A stretch of 64,000 nucleotides of DNA from Porphyromonas sp. COT-290 OH3588. GTDB taxonomy: Bacteria > Bacteroidota > Bacteroidia > Bacteroidales > Porphyromonadaceae. Position 1 is the first letter of the stretch. Each line of letters starts with the position of its first letter. A program made the position numbers and the translations under genes. The stretch is from NCBI RefSeq assembly GCF_000769075.1, contig NZ_JRFC01000021.1, positions 1 through 64,000 on the forward strand, written 5' to 3'. The notes beneath the pieces are model-generated. The model was not told the DNA's origin. It worked only from the letters and a program-made list of their open reading frames with translations, and ran no database searches. Positions 1 to 9,480 of this stretch are shown piece after piece.

Positions 1-65
1 CATGTCGATACAGTTAATTACATATTAAAGATAGTAATAATCAGAGATATATACAACGTTTCTAA

Positions 66-98
66 CCGAAAAGAGGCAAAATGCCGTGCAATGGTCTC
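66..98 (+). repeat. R3 repeat remnant (MITE end)
   Basis: These 33 bases are identical to 42110-42142, which lies in the MITE-like element near 42.1-42.4 kb. The segment ends in GCAATGGTCTC, the terminal motif of the R3 family. Only one end is visible here, so it is a remnant or a solo end. The rest of 1-160 holds no gene that I can support. Confidence 0.6.
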
Positions 99-173
99 GA
101 CTTGGACAAGAGGAGTGGGAAGTTTCCTAATAAAAAACTTAATTAACTAGCAGGATACTTCATTTTAATTGTG

Positions 174-181
174 TATCTTTG
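174..181 (+). promoter_or_regulatory. Putative -7 element for fba
   Basis: TATCTTTG matches the Bacteroidetes -7 consensus TAnnTTTG and lies 52 bases before the aldolase start codon. I see no convincing TTTG -33 element at the usual spacing, so this rests on the -7 box alone. Confidence 0.5.
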
Positions 182-233
182 CCAAAGCTAAAAGGATAAC
201 TAAGAACAAGTAATATAGTTAATTCAAACAACA

Positions 234-1229
234 ATGGTTAGTTACAAAGAACTAGGTCTTGTCAATACACGCGACATGTTCGCCAAGGCCGTTAAGGGTG
301 GCTATGCTATCCCTGCTTTCAACTTCAACAATATGGAGCAGCTACAGGCTATCATCGGTGCTGTAGTAGAAACTAAGTCGCCAGTGATCCTACAGGTGTC
401 TAGCGGAGCTCGCAAGTACGCCAACCAGACGCTTCTTCGCTACATGGCTCAGGGTGCGGTAGAGTATGCCAAGGAACTTGGTTGCCCCAACCCACAGATT
501 GCCCTACACCTAGACCACGGTGACAGCCTAGAGCTATGTAAGAGCTGTATCGAGATGGGCTTCTCATCTGTGATGATCGACGGCTCTCACCTACCATACG
601 ACGAGAACGTAGCACTAACTAAGTCTGTAGTAGAGTACGCACACCAGCACGATGTGACCGTAGAGGGTGAGCTCGGTATCCTAGCCGGCGTAGAGGACGA
701 TGTAGTAGCAGAGCACCACACTTACACTCAGCCAGAGGAAGTGGTAGACTTCCTTACCAAGACTGGTGTAGACTCTCTGGCTATCTCTATCGGTACTTCT
801 CACGGTGCCAACAAGTTCACTCCAGAGCAGTGCGAGCGTGATGCCAATGGTGTACTTGTACCACCCCCATTGCGCTTCGACATCCTAGAAGAAATCGAGA
901 AGCAAGCTCCCGGCTTCCCAATCGTACTACATGGTGCATCTTCTGTACCACAGGAAGAAGTGGCTACGATCAACAAGTATGGCGGTGCCCTGAAGGATGC
1001 AGTAGGTATCCCCGAGGAGCAGCTCCGTCGTGCTGCCAAGAGCGCAGTATGCAAGATTAACATCGACTCAGACGGTCGTTTGGCTATGACTGCTGCTATC
1101 CGCAACGTATTCGCCAACAAGCCAGAGGAGTTCGACCCACGTAAGTACCTTGGCCCAGCTCGCGATGCACTCAAGAAGCTGTACATGCACAAGATCGAGA
1201 ACGTACTAGGCTCTAAAGACCGTATCTAA
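234..1229 (+). CDS. fba: Class II fructose-bisphosphate aldolase
   Basis: Cleaves fructose-1,6-bisphosphate to dihydroxyacetone phosphate and glyceraldehyde-3-phosphate in glycolysis, and runs in reverse in gluconeogenesis; cytoplasmic. The 331-residue protein has the class II zinc-enzyme signatures: HLDHG at residues 92-96 (zinc-binding region), the SSVMIDGS segment near 111-118, EGELG near 144-148 and GTSHGANKF in the phosphate-binding region. Length is normal for the family. The ATG start sits about 50 bases after a Bacteroidetes-type -7 box. The gene stands alone, with a strong hairpin immediately downstream. The family assignment is secure from the motifs. Confidence 0.97.
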   Translation: MVSYKELGLVNTRDMFAKAVKGGYAIPAFNFNNMEQLQAIIGAVVETKSPVILQVSSGARKYANQTLLRYMAQGAVEYAKELGCPNPQIALHLDHGDSLELCKSCIEMGFSSVMIDGSHLPYDENVALTKSVVEYAHQHDVTVEGELGILAGVEDDVVAEHHTYTQPEEVVDFLTKTGVDSLAISIGTSHGANKFTPEQCERDANGVLVPPPLRFDILEEIEKQAPGFPIVLHGASSVPQEEVATINKYGGALKDAVGIPEEQLRRAAKSAVCKINIDSDGRLAMTAAIRNVFANKPEEFDPRKYLGPARDALKKLYMHKIENVLGSKDRI

Positions 1230-1257
1230 TAGCTCCGAGTAGCTCATCTAACTAGAG

Positions 1258-1294
1258 TGGGGGTGTGTCGAATGTAGTTTTCGACACACCCCCA
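1258..1294 (+). terminator. Hairpin terminator after fba
   Basis: A perfect 15-bp stem (1258-1272 with 1280-1294, starting TGGGGGTGTGTCGAA) closes a 7-base loop 28 bases after the aldolase stop codon. It is followed only by a weak T-run (ATTTG). I read it as an intrinsic terminator. The rest of the 1230-1530 gap holds no gene that I can support. Confidence 0.7.
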
Positions 1295-1530
1295 TTTGAC
1301 TGCACTAGCGAGTACGGAGTACTGAGAGGCCATTGTAAGCCAAGAGAGGTTAGAGCCCAGCATATATCTATAAGGATCCCGAGCAAACATCCAGATCGAC
1401 GTAACCGACAGACTGTACTAGACACATCTATTCCACTGTTTCCTAGCAAGAGGTATCTGGAAAAATGCTATTTTTGTAAGAAATTTTGGCATCAATTTAT
1501 AAACAATTAAGAATAAGAGATTCGAGCGAT

Positions 1531-2790
1531 ATGAAAATTAAAAGTTTACTCTTCTGTAGCGCCTTGGGCTTAGCGTCCCTCATGGGATTCTCTAGTAGAG
1601 GAGCGCAGAGTAACAGGGCCTACGAACTAGAGCAAAGCCTACCAGCAGATAGATATGTGGTGGTGCTATCTCTCGATGGCTTCAGACACGACTATCAGAG
1701 TAAAACACATACGCCCAGCCTTGATGCCATCGACCAAGAGGGGTTATCTGGTACTTTTCGCCCCTGCTACCCTTCACTAACCTTTCCCAATCACTACTCT
1801 ATGGCCACGGGTCTACACCCCAACAACCACGGCCTTGTAGGCAATGAATTTTGGGACGACCAAGGCAACCACTATAAAATAGGGAAGCGCAGCGCAGTGG
1901 AAAACCCAATATTCTACTTCGGCGAACCACTATGGAACACTGCCCGCCGAGCAGGCCTGCGCTCTGCTAGCTTCTTCTGGGTAGGAAGCGAAACGGCAGT
2001 AGGAGGGCATCAACCCGATATATGGAAAAGATTTGATAGTAATGTACCCTACCGCAATAGAGCGGACTCGGTCATCAGCTGGTTGCAGCTCCCCATTGCA
2101 GAGCGTCCTCGTCTCGTGATGTGGTACCTCGAGGAACCAGATCATACGGGGCATCACTATAGCCCAGAGGGGGAGGAAACAAAGCAAATGATCCGTCTGG
2201 TAGACTCGGTGGTAGGCTACTTCAGAGAGCGTTTGGCTCAGCTACCTATTGCCTCAAAGGTTGATTTTATCCTAGTATCAGATCATGGCATGGCAACCTA
2301 CGACAGATCTAAGGAGGTCAACCTAGCCGACTATCTACCTCTTGATAGCTTCAAGCACGTCTCAACAGGACCTTTTACGCACCTCTACCCCAAGGATGGC
2401 TACGCCGAAACGGCTTACCAAATCCTCAGAGATGTGCCACACATCAGAGTTTACCGCCGAGGTGAGCTCCCCAAACGCCTACACTTCGGGTCTAGTCCAC
2501 GCATTGGCGAGTTGGTTATAATGGCAGATCTGGGGACTCAGATCTACTTCCAGCCCAATCGAAAGCGCAGCAGTCGCATCGCCGCAGGACATGGATTTGA
2601 CAATGCACACCACGAGATGCTTGCCCTATTCAAGGCTGTGGGGCCTAGCTTCGAGAGGGGAAGACATATAGACGAACCCATTCCCAATATCACGCTGTAC
2701 CCCTTGGTTTGTCAGCTACTAGGCATAGAGCCAGCCAAGCATGATGCAGACGAAGAGCTCGCTCGCAGTCTAAGACGTAATACCCCCTAG
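1531..2790 (+). CDS. Ectonucleotide pyrophosphatase/phosphodiesterase family protein
   Basis: An alkaline-phosphatase-superfamily NPP hydrolase that would cleave phosphodiester or pyrophosphate bonds of extracellular nucleotides in the periplasm. VVVLSLDGFRHD (residues 44-54) gives the first metal-binding Asp (D49). PSLTFPNHYSMATG carries the likely nucleophile T84, and SDHGM and GHGFDN further on supply later metal ligands. The first 25 residues look like a signal peptide (MKIKSLLFCSALGLASLMGF). I use the ATG at 1531 rather than an upstream TTG at 1486, because it begins directly at the signal peptide. It heads a run of five co-directional genes. The exact substrate is not known. Confidence 0.88.
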   Translation: MKIKSLLFCSALGLASLMGFSSRGAQSNRAYELEQSLPADRYVVVLSLDGFRHDYQSKTHTPSLDAIDQEGLSGTFRPCYPSLTFPNHYSMATGLHPNNHGLVGNEFWDDQGNHYKIGKRSAVENPIFYFGEPLWNTARRAGLRSASFFWVGSETAVGGHQPDIWKRFDSNVPYRNRADSVISWLQLPIAERPRLVMWYLEEPDHTGHHYSPEGEETKQMIRLVDSVVGYFRERLAQLPIASKVDFILVSDHGMATYDRSKEVNLADYLPLDSFKHVSTGPFTHLYPKDGYAETAYQILRDVPHIRVYRRGELPKRLHFGSSPRIGELVIMADLGTQIYFQPNRKRSSRIAAGHGFDNAHHEMLALFKAVGPSFERGRHIDEPIPNITLYPLVCQLLGIEPAKHDADEELARSLRRNTP

Positions 2791-2794
2791 GACA

Positions 2795-3349
2795 ATGATC
2801 ATCGCTAGAGCTAAAAAACAAGAGAATATCTGCGAATACCTGCTATATATGTGGCAGGTAGAGGATTTGATACGTGCCGCAGGGTGCGACATTGACCGCA
2901 TTGAACAGCTCATTTTGCCCCGCTACGATGTAGACGATAAGGTCAAGCAAGAGATCCGCCAGTGGTACAGCGAACTGGCAGATATGATGCGCACCGAGGG
3001 GAAGCTAGACAGCGGTCACCTAGACATCAACCGCATCGTCCTGATGCAACTGGAGGATCTACATCGCAGACTACTGGCCAATCCCAACGACTATGTTTAC
3101 GCTGGGCTACACTATCAAGTCCTACCTGCTGTCATTCAGTTGCGAGGCAAGAGTGCGGGACACGAGGTCGGGGATCTTGAAACCTGTTTCAATGCCATCT
3201 ATGGCTACCTTACGCTTGCACTCAAGGGAGAGTCTATCGGCGAAGGAACCAAAAAGTCTATGAAACAAATCAGCACCTTCCTCGCTATGCTTGCACACAA
3301 GTACAAGCTAGAGCAGGAGGCGGAGCAAAACCCGGAGGCCAATGAATAA
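2795..3349 (+). CDS. DUF4924 family protein
   Basis: A soluble, largely helical 184-residue protein of unknown function that I recognise as the Bacteroidetes family DUF4924. No catalytic motif is visible; it is rich in charged residues and has no signal peptide. It starts 4 bases after the NPP stop codon, and its last codons overlap the rfbD start by 8 bases, so the genes are almost certainly co-transcribed and possibly translationally coupled. The context (envelope sugar and translation genes) does not suggest a specific role. Confidence 0.75.
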   Translation: MIIARAKKQENICEYLLYMWQVEDLIRAAGCDIDRIEQLILPRYDVDDKVKQEIRQWYSELADMMRTEGKLDSGHLDINRIVLMQLEDLHRRLLANPNDYVYAGLHYQVLPAVIQLRGKSAGHEVGDLETCFNAIYGYLTLALKGESIGEGTKKSMKQISTFLAMLAHKYKLEQEAEQNPEANE

Positions 3350-4256
3350 GATCTATCGCCTTATCATCACCGGAGCTCAGGGGCAACTGGGGCGTTCTAT
3401 CCAAGCACTTGCTTCCTCTTACCCAAGCATTGAGTTCGTCTATACCGACGTCAAGGAACTAGACATCTGCGAGCCGAATAGTCTAGACAGATTTGCCGAG
3501 ACACTCATGCCCAAGCTACCAACGCTTGTAGTCAATTGTGCTGCCTATACTGCCGTGGATTTAGCCGAGGGGGAGAGTGAGATTGCCGATCGACTCAACC
3601 ATCAAGCCGTCCGACTGATTGCGGAGTCTTGCCAACGTCTAGGCTATATGATGATACAAGTCAGCACCGACTATGTCTTCGACGGAGCTGCTTCCCGTCC
3701 GTATACCGAAGATGCTCCTACCAATCCGCTCGGAGTATATGGTAGAACTAAACGATTGGGCGAAGAGTCTATCGTGCAAACTCTCGGCTTCAGAGGGTTA
3801 GTCGTACGCACAGCTTGGCTCTACTCTCCTTACGGACGGAACTTCGTGCTCACGATGCTACGACTAGCAGATGAGAGAAAAGAACTAAAAGTCGTGGCCG
3901 ATCAGATCGGTTCATCCACGTATGCCCCCAACCTCGCCGAGGCTATCGTACGCATCGCACAGCAGTCTTTGGAGCGTGGTGCCTTCAGTCGCCCCTACTT
4001 GCACTACACCGATGCGGGGGTGTGCAGTTGGTATGACCTAGCTTACTACACGATTAAAAGAAGTGGCAAGACGAAATGCACCGTACTCCCTATCACAACT
4101 CAAGACTACCCCACCCCAGCCGCTCGACCAGCCTACAGCGTTTTGAGCAAAGAAGCTATCCGAGCAGACTATGACATTGAACCTCGGCACTGGACTGATG
4201 GCGTAGACAGCCTGCTCAAACATCTAGCTCTAGCAGGCAAAGACCAAACGAAATAA
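3342..4256 (+). CDS. rfbD: dTDP-4-dehydrorhamnose reductase
   Basis: Catalyses the last step of dTDP-L-rhamnose synthesis, NAD(P)H-dependent reduction of dTDP-4-keto-L-rhamnose. The Rossmann motif GAQGQLG occupies residues 11-17, STDYVFDG follows near 108-115, and the catalytic YxxxK pair is Y133/K137. The 304-residue length fits RmlD. The partner epimerase gene rfbC lies at 23.4 kb, so the pathway is scattered rather than clustered. The start overlaps the preceding DUF4924 gene. Rhamnose would go to surface polysaccharide. Confidence 0.92.
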   Translation: MNKIYRLIITGAQGQLGRSIQALASSYPSIEFVYTDVKELDICEPNSLDRFAETLMPKLPTLVVNCAAYTAVDLAEGESEIADRLNHQAVRLIAESCQRLGYMMIQVSTDYVFDGAASRPYTEDAPTNPLGVYGRTKRLGEESIVQTLGFRGLVVRTAWLYSPYGRNFVLTMLRLADERKELKVVADQIGSSTYAPNLAEAIVRIAQQSLERGAFSRPYLHYTDAGVCSWYDLAYYTIKRSGKTKCTVLPITTQDYPTPAARPAYSVLSKEAIRADYDIEPRHWTDGVDSLLKHLALAGKDQTK

Positions 4257-4265
4257 CCCAATAAT

Positions 4266-5852
4266 ATGAGTCAATATAAAGAAGAAATAGATCTGAGGCG
4301 TACCTTCGCCATCATCAGTCACCCCGACGCCGGTAAGACAACTCTGACAGAGAAGCTGCTGCTATTCGGGGGAGCTATTCATGTGGCAGGAGCCGTCAAG
4401 AGCAATAAAATCAAGAAAACTGCCACGAGTGACTGGATGGAGATTGAGAAGCAACGTGGTATCTCGGTGGCCACATCGGTCATGGGCTTTGAGTATCGGG
4501 GCCATAAGGTTAATATCCTAGACACCCCCGGTCACCAAGATTTCGCCGAAGATACCTTCCGTACGCTTACTGCTGTGGATAGTGTAATCATTGTTATCGA
4601 CTCAGCCAAGGGGGTAGAAGCACAAACCCGCAAGCTGATGGAGGTTTGCCGCATGCGCAAAACGCCAGTGATCGTTTATATCAATAAACTTGACCGTGAG
4701 GGGCGTGATCCTTTTGACTTACTAGACGAAGTGGAAGCCGAGCTACAAATCAAGGTTCGTCCGCTTTCGTGGCCGATCGACATGGGGGCTCGCTTCCGTG
4801 GCGTGTACAATATCTATGAGCAGGGGCTGAACCTCTTTACGCCCGATAAGCAACGCATTACAGAGAGCCTGGCTATCGCTGATATCAATTCACCCGACCT
4901 TGAGGCGCACATCGGCTCGGATCTTGCCGATAAGCTACGCATGGATCTTGAGCTCGTAGACGGTGTTTACCCAGAGTTTGAGCGTGAAGCCTATCTGCGT
5001 GGTGAGCTAGCCCCCGTATTCTTTGGTTCGGCTCTCAACAACTTCGGTGTGCAGGAGCTACTCAACTGCTTCATCGACATCGCTCCATCGCCCCAACCCG
5101 TCAAAGCTGAGGAGCGAACGGTATCTCCATACGAAGAGGGCTTCACGGGCTTTGTCTTCAAGATCCACGCCAATATGGACCCTAACCACCGAAGCTGTAT
5201 CGCCTTCGTGAAGATCTGTTCGGGCCGTTTCGAACGCAATGCAGGCTACCGCCATGTACGTCTAGGCAAGGTAATGAAGTTTAGTAGCCCAACAGCCTTT
5301 ATGGCACAGCGCAAAGAAACCGTCGAGGAGGCTTTTGCGGGTGACATCATTGGTCTACCCGATACGGGCAACTTCCGCATTGGCGACACACTTACCTCAG
5401 GAGAGATCTTGCACTTCAAGGGGCTACCTAGCTTCTCTCCAGAACTCTTTAAGTACATCGAAAATCAAGATCCGCTCAAGACCAAGCAACTGGCTAAGGG
5501 GTTGGATCAACTCATGGGAGAGGGCGTGGCACAGCTCTTCACCAATCAGTTCAATGGGCGCAAAGTGGTCGGCACGGTTGGGCAGCTGCAATTCGAGGTC
5601 ATTCAGTATCGCCTGCTACACGAATACGGCGCAGCTTGTCGTTGGGAACCTATTAACCTATACAAGGCATGCTGGATAGAGAGCGATGATGCCGAGGCTT
5701 TGGAGAACTTCAAGCGTCGCAAGGCACAATATATGGCCAAAGACTTGGCTGGTCGAGATGTTTACCTAGCCGACTCTAGCTATGTACTCTCGATGGCCCA
5801 GCAGGATTTCCCTGCTATTCGGTTCCACTTTACCAGCGAGTTTGACCATTGA
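4266..5852 (+). CDS. prfC: Peptide chain release factor 3
   Basis: A translational GTPase that recycles RF1/RF2 from the ribosome after termination. The P-loop is at residues 18-26 (SHPDAGKTT), G3 DTPGH at 86-90 and G4 NKLD at 140-143; the domain II and III sequence is typical of RF3. Length (528) is normal. It begins 9 bases after rfbD and is followed by a lipoprotein gene 46 bases downstream, consistent with a single transcript from the NPP gene onward. Confidence 0.96.
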   Translation: MSQYKEEIDLRRTFAIISHPDAGKTTLTEKLLLFGGAIHVAGAVKSNKIKKTATSDWMEIEKQRGISVATSVMGFEYRGHKVNILDTPGHQDFAEDTFRTLTAVDSVIIVIDSAKGVEAQTRKLMEVCRMRKTPVIVYINKLDREGRDPFDLLDEVEAELQIKVRPLSWPIDMGARFRGVYNIYEQGLNLFTPDKQRITESLAIADINSPDLEAHIGSDLADKLRMDLELVDGVYPEFEREAYLRGELAPVFFGSALNNFGVQELLNCFIDIAPSPQPVKAEERTVSPYEEGFTGFVFKIHANMDPNHRSCIAFVKICSGRFERNAGYRHVRLGKVMKFSSPTAFMAQRKETVEEAFAGDIIGLPDTGNFRIGDTLTSGEILHFKGLPSFSPELFKYIENQDPLKTKQLAKGLDQLMGEGVAQLFTNQFNGRKVVGTVGQLQFEVIQYRLLHEYGAACRWEPINLYKACWIESDDAEALENFKRRKAQYMAKDLAGRDVYLADSSYVLSMAQQDFPAIRFHFTSEFDH

Positions 5853-5898
5853 GGCTATAACACAACCTAAATTATTAATTACTCAAACTCTATTTTCA

Positions 5899-7311
5899 AT
5901 GAAAACGATCAAACAGATTGCGACACTGGCGGTGCTGGGGCTTACCTTCATCGGCACACTCGCTAGTTGCGCTCCTAAACAAGAGGAGAAGCAAATGAGC
6001 TATCTAATCCCGACTGAGGTGCCTGCTAGACCAGAAGGTCAGAAGGACGTGCTCCAGCTACGCCACGACCCAATCCCAGTGGTACGCATTGGCTTCATCG
6101 GCCTTGGTATGCGTGGCCCAAGCGCTGTGAGTCGCTTCACGCACCTCGATGGCGTAGAGATCAAGGCTCTCTGTGACCTACATCCAGAGCGTGTAGCCAA
6201 GTCGCAAGCGATCCTCAAGGGTGCTGGTAAGGCAGAGGCAGCTGAATACAGCGGTAGCCAAGATGCTTGGAAGGCTCTCTGCGACAGAGACGATATCGAC
6301 CTCGTGTACATTGCAACCGACTGGAAGCATCACGCCGAGATGATGATCTATGCCATGAATAAAGGTAAGCACGTAGCCTGCGAAGTGCCGGCCGTGATGA
6401 ACCTCAAGGAGGCTTGGGACGTCGTCAATACAGCCGAGCGCACACAGCGCCACTGCATGATGCTTGAGAACTGTGTCTATGACTTCTTTGAGCTGACGAC
6501 CCTTAATATGGCTCAGAAAGGTCTATTCGGCGAAGTACTTAGCGGCAAAGGCGCCTACATTCACAACCTAGAACCCTTCTGGCTAGACTACGAGGGAGAC
6601 TGGAGATTTCAGTACAACAAGGAGCACCGTGGCGATGTGTACGCAACGCATGGCCTCGGCCCAGTTTGCTTCGCCCTAAACATTCACAGAGGTGACAAGA
6701 TGGACTACCTCGTAGCGATGGACGTACCTGCGGTAACGATCCCCAAGTACATCGAAGAGCAACGTGGAGAGCCCGTAGGCGAGTTTAAGAATGGCGAAAT
6801 GACGCATACACTCATCAAAACGAACAAGGGTAAGACTATCTACCTAGAGCACAACGTCGCTTCGTATCGCCCATACGACCGTATGTACCAGCTTATCGGT
6901 ACGGACGGCTTTGCCAATAAATACCCAACAACTGGTATTTGTCTGCGCCCCACTGAAGAAAACAAAAGCGCAGTACCCGATCACGAAGATCTCACCAAGC
7001 ACAACTTCGTAAGCAAGGAAACAGAAAAGGCACTTATGGAGCAATACCAGCACCCCATTGCCAAGGATATCGTAGAGAAAGCCAAGCAAGTTGGCGGTCA
7101 TGGGGGAATGGACTTCATCATGGACTATCGTCTTATCTACTGCCTACAGAAGGGACTTCCTCTAGATATGGACGTGTACGATCTAGCCGAGTGGTCTGTC
7201 ATCGGAGATCTCACACGTATCTCACTAGAGAATAACTCAGCTCCAGTACAGTTCCCCGACTTCACTCGTGGCGGCTGGCAGCGCATCAAAGGACAATCCT
7301 TCGCTCTGTAA
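5899..7311 (+). CDS. Gfo/Idh/MocA-family lipoprotein, GH109-like
   Basis: A 470-residue protein with an N-terminal NAD-binding Rossmann fold (GFIGLGMRG at 65-73) and a C-terminal Gfo/Idh/MocA domain. The sequence resembles glycoside hydrolase family 109, whose members remove alpha-N-acetylgalactosamine by an NAD-dependent redox mechanism. A signal peptide ends in the lipobox LASC (C24), so it should be membrane-anchored. I chose ATG 5899 over an upstream in-frame start at 5782 because it begins at the signal peptide and avoids a 71-base overlap with prfC. The GH109 activity is inferred from overall resemblance; other GH109 relatives act differently. Confidence 0.85.
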   Translation: MKTIKQIATLAVLGLTFIGTLASCAPKQEEKQMSYLIPTEVPARPEGQKDVLQLRHDPIPVVRIGFIGLGMRGPSAVSRFTHLDGVEIKALCDLHPERVAKSQAILKGAGKAEAAEYSGSQDAWKALCDRDDIDLVYIATDWKHHAEMMIYAMNKGKHVACEVPAVMNLKEAWDVVNTAERTQRHCMMLENCVYDFFELTTLNMAQKGLFGEVLSGKGAYIHNLEPFWLDYEGDWRFQYNKEHRGDVYATHGLGPVCFALNIHRGDKMDYLVAMDVPAVTIPKYIEEQRGEPVGEFKNGEMTHTLIKTNKGKTIYLEHNVASYRPYDRMYQLIGTDGFANKYPTTGICLRPTEENKSAVPDHEDLTKHNFVSKETEKALMEQYQHPIAKDIVEKAKQVGGHGGMDFIMDYRLIYCLQKGLPLDMDVYDLAEWSVIGDLTRISLENNSAPVQFPDFTRGGWQRIKGQSFAL

Positions 7312-7335
7312 TCGTTCCAAGAGCTCATCAACCTC

Positions 7336-7379
7336 GAGGGAAGCCATAGATCTAAAGCAATAGACTGATGGCTTCCCTC
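7336..7379 (+). terminator. Terminator after the GH109-like gene
   Basis: A 12-bp perfect stem (GAGGGAAGCCAT, 7336-7347, with 7368-7379) and a 20-base loop, followed by TCTCTTT. It lies between the GH109-like stop codon and the SSB-like gene and probably ends the 1.5-7.3 kb operon. Confidence 0.75.
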
Positions 7380-7405
7380 TCTCTTTAAGGCTTCTAAAAT
7401 TGACT

Positions 7406-7867
7406 ATGTCCAATCAAGCATACACTATGTCACAGCATTCATCTATCAATCACGTACACCTAGTAGGGCTCGTGGAGGAAGAGCCCGAGGTGCGCTACTT
7501 CGGCTATGATGCCCTAGAGGTAAGGCTCCGCCTAATGACCATCGAACATCTCCCCAAGCCAGACGGAAGCACGAGAGAGTTGAAGCTATGGCATCAGCTC
7601 TCGGCTCGTGGCGGCGTAGCCAAGAGTATCGAATGCGAGGTTCATTCGGGAGCTATGCTGGAGGTTTTCGGCAGCCTACGTTACTACCGAGATACCGACC
7701 GACATGGTGTTAGCCGCAATATCACCGAGATCGAGGTGAATCGGATACATATACTACACAAAGCATCGAGGGGCAACACCTCACCTAGTAGTGAGATGCC
7801 TGCCCCTCTTGATGAGTTGGATTGGTCTTCTTTCGCGCCGTCGTCCGAAGAAGACCCTATGGCTTAG
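7406..7867 (+). CDS. Single-stranded DNA-binding protein-like (OB fold)
   Basis: A 153-residue protein whose N-terminal 110 residues read as an SSB-type OB fold (INHVHLVGLVEEEPEVRY at the start, later MLEVFGSLRYYRD and ITEIEVNRIHIL). The tail is acidic and ends EEDPMA, recalling but not matching the DDIPF-like tip of canonical SSB. ATG 7406 is used; an upstream TTG at 7400 and an internal ATG at 7427 are alternatives. The 3' end overlaps the convergent queA by 4 bases. It may be a second, diverged SSB rather than the main replication protein. Confidence 0.7.
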   Translation: MSNQAYTMSQHSSINHVHLVGLVEEEPEVRYFGYDALEVRLRLMTIEHLPKPDGSTRELKLWHQLSARGGVAKSIECEVHSGAMLEVFGSLRYYRDTDRHGVSRNITEIEVNRIHILHKASRGNTSPSSEMPAPLDELDWSSFAPSSEEDPMA

Positions 7868-9078
7868 GGTAGTAGTAGAGAGCTATCGCCATAGCTCAAG
7901 AAGCGATAGCCATGTCGCAGTGCGTGGTCGTAGACAGATCTCCAATCATCAGCGATAAAAGCCGAGATTAGCAGCAGTAGCGTGCTATTAGGCTGATGAA
8001 AGTTGGTTACAATCCCAGACACCACACGGAATGTGTACCCCGGAGCAATGAGAATGGCCGTAGGGAAAACTAAAGTCCCTAAATCATTGCATTCCATATA
8101 ATCTAAGATCGCCCTCAGTGCCTGCTCGGCGCTGGGGGCTTTTTCGTGCACATACTCGTAGGCCTGCCACTGCTCGACCGCAAGATCTGCACTGGGCAAG
8201 CTAGGCGAGTGTAGCAGTCTAACACCAAGATGATAGAGGCTCTCTAGAGTACGCACCGAGGTTGTCCCGACAGCAATAATAGGCCCAGAGTGACGGTACA
8301 GACGCTCGATCGTCTGGCGCTCTAGGACGATGAGCTCTTGATGCATCTCGTGATCCCCAATCGTCCGGCTCTTAACAGGCCTAAAGGTGCCAGCCCCTAC
8401 GTGTAGCGTCACATCGAGTACCGACACACCACGCTCGCCTATCTGTCGAAAAACCTCCTCCGTAAAGTGAAGTCCTGCCGTAGGCGCGGCAACCGATCCT
8501 TCCGGGCGAGCATAAACCGTCTGATAAGTCTGCAAGTCGCTCTGCTCACTCTCTCGATTGAGGTAGGGCGGTATAGGTAGGATCCCCATGAGCTCAAGCA
8601 ATTCGCCGAAGGTATAGGCTTCATTATCCCAAGAGAAATGTACGACACCCTCCTCTCCTCTCTCGGCTTGCAGATGCACGACCTCTCTATCCTCGACATG
8701 TAGAGCCAAGGTAAGCAGCTGCTCTCTATGCCAGCGTCGAGCATTACCCAACATACAGTGCCAAGAGCAGCGCTGCCGAGCCGATAGAGCGAGCTCATAG
8801 CTACTAGGTTGATAGGGATCTAAGCAGAAAATCTCAATCTGAGCACCACTCTCTTTACGAAAGAGCAGACGTGCACGTATTACCCTTGAGTTGTTGCGCA
8901 CGAGCAAGCTATCGGCAGGTAGCAGATCGGGCAGATCGGCGAAACGTCGGTCCCTAATCTGACCAGACTGATAGACCAAGAGCTTGGACTGATCCCGCTG
9001 TGCCAAGGGATACTTGGCAATGCGCTCATCGGGGAGCTCGTAGGTATAATCCTCTATTGCAATGTTCTTAGTTGTCAT
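7864..9078 (-). CDS. queA: tRNA S-adenosylmethionine ribosyltransferase-isomerase
   Basis: Transfers and isomerises the ribosyl group of SAM onto preQ1 in tRNA to make epoxyqueuosine at the wobble base. The protein shows the family pattern: YELPDERIAKYPLAQRD at the start, LLVRNNSRVIRARL, SVAAPTAGLHFTEE in the middle and YTFRVVSGIVTNFHQP near the end. At 404 residues it is longer than the roughly 350 typical of proteobacteria, in line with Bacteroidetes homologues as I remember them. It is convergent with the SSB-like gene and lies downstream of tRNA-Gly. Confidence 0.94.
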   Translation of the reverse strand: MTTKNIAIEDYTYELPDERIAKYPLAQRDQSKLLVYQSGQIRDRRFADLPDLLPADSLLVRNNSRVIRARLLFRKESGAQIEIFCLDPYQPSSYELALSARQRCSWHCMLGNARRWHREQLLTLALHVEDREVVHLQAERGEEGVVHFSWDNEAYTFGELLELMGILPIPPYLNRESEQSDLQTYQTVYARPEGSVAAPTAGLHFTEEVFRQIGERGVSVLDVTLHVGAGTFRPVKSRTIGDHEMHQELIVLERQTIERLYRHSGPIIAVGTTSVRTLESLYHLGVRLLHSPSLPSADLAVEQWQAYEYVHEKAPSAEQALRAILDYMECNDLGTLVFPTAILIAPGYTFRVVSGIVTNFHQPNSTLLLLISAFIADDWRSVYDHALRHGYRFLSYGDSSLLLP

Positions 9079-9133
9079 TTCTTTGATGCAATTACGCTTG
9101 AGCCAAGACTATTAGCCCAAGAGCTATAACGAA

Positions 9134-9159
9134 AAAAGGAAGACCGAGGCCTTCCTTTT
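9134..9159 (-). terminator. Terminator of tRNA-Gly
   Basis: On the minus strand a 9-bp stem (AAAAGGAAG with CTTCCTTTT) closes an 8-base loop and runs into a T-tract, just after the tRNA 3' end. Confidence 0.75.
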
Positions 9160-9163
9160 CTAG

Positions 9164-9236
9164 AGCGGAAGACGGGACTCGAACCCGCGACCCTAACCTT
9201 GGCAAGGTTATGCTCTACCAACTGAGCTACTTCCGC
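9164..9236 (-). tRNA. tRNA-Gly (anticodon GCC)
   Basis: The minus strand folds as a complete 73-nt cloverleaf. The acceptor stem is GCGGAAG/CTTCCGC, the D-arm contains AGCTCAGTTGGTAGAGC, and the anticodon stem TAACC/GGTTA encloses TTGCCAA, giving anticodon GCC. The T-arm is CGGGTTCGAACCCG. CCA is not encoded. It has its own promoter and terminator. Confidence 0.97.
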
Positions 9237-9270
9237 AATTACTCCGAGGGGCTTCCCTCGTTTTGCAATG

Positions 9271-9302
9271 CAAAGGTAATACAGTTTTCTAAACTACCAA
9301 AA
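9271..9302 (-). promoter_or_regulatory. Promoter of tRNA-Gly
   Basis: On the minus strand a TTTTG box (complement of 9298-9302) is followed after 19 bases by TACCTTTG (complement of 9271-9278), a near-perfect Bacteroidetes promoter 35 bases upstream of the tRNA. A 6-bp hairpin (CGAGGG/CCCTCG, 9245-9260) lies in the short leader. Confidence 0.75.
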
Positions 9303-9480
9303 CATCTCTAGCATATTTTTGAGGTTATAATAAGGCTCCGAAAACAAACCTTAACCTAACTTCGTGACATATAATAAACTTGACCAGTGAAAAAACTTAT
9401 CTCCCTACCCTATCCGTTGGCCATACCCTCACAAGACGCCCTATGAACTTGGGATAAGATGCATCTAAACTAAATGCTCT

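Noticed and set aside
1265-1510. An 81-codon frame after fba
   Set aside because: It begins inside the terminator hairpin and shows no family resemblance.
9303-9480. A possible degraded gene between tRNA-Gly and R1 copy A
   Set aside because: No frame of useful length or recognisable residue pattern on either strand.
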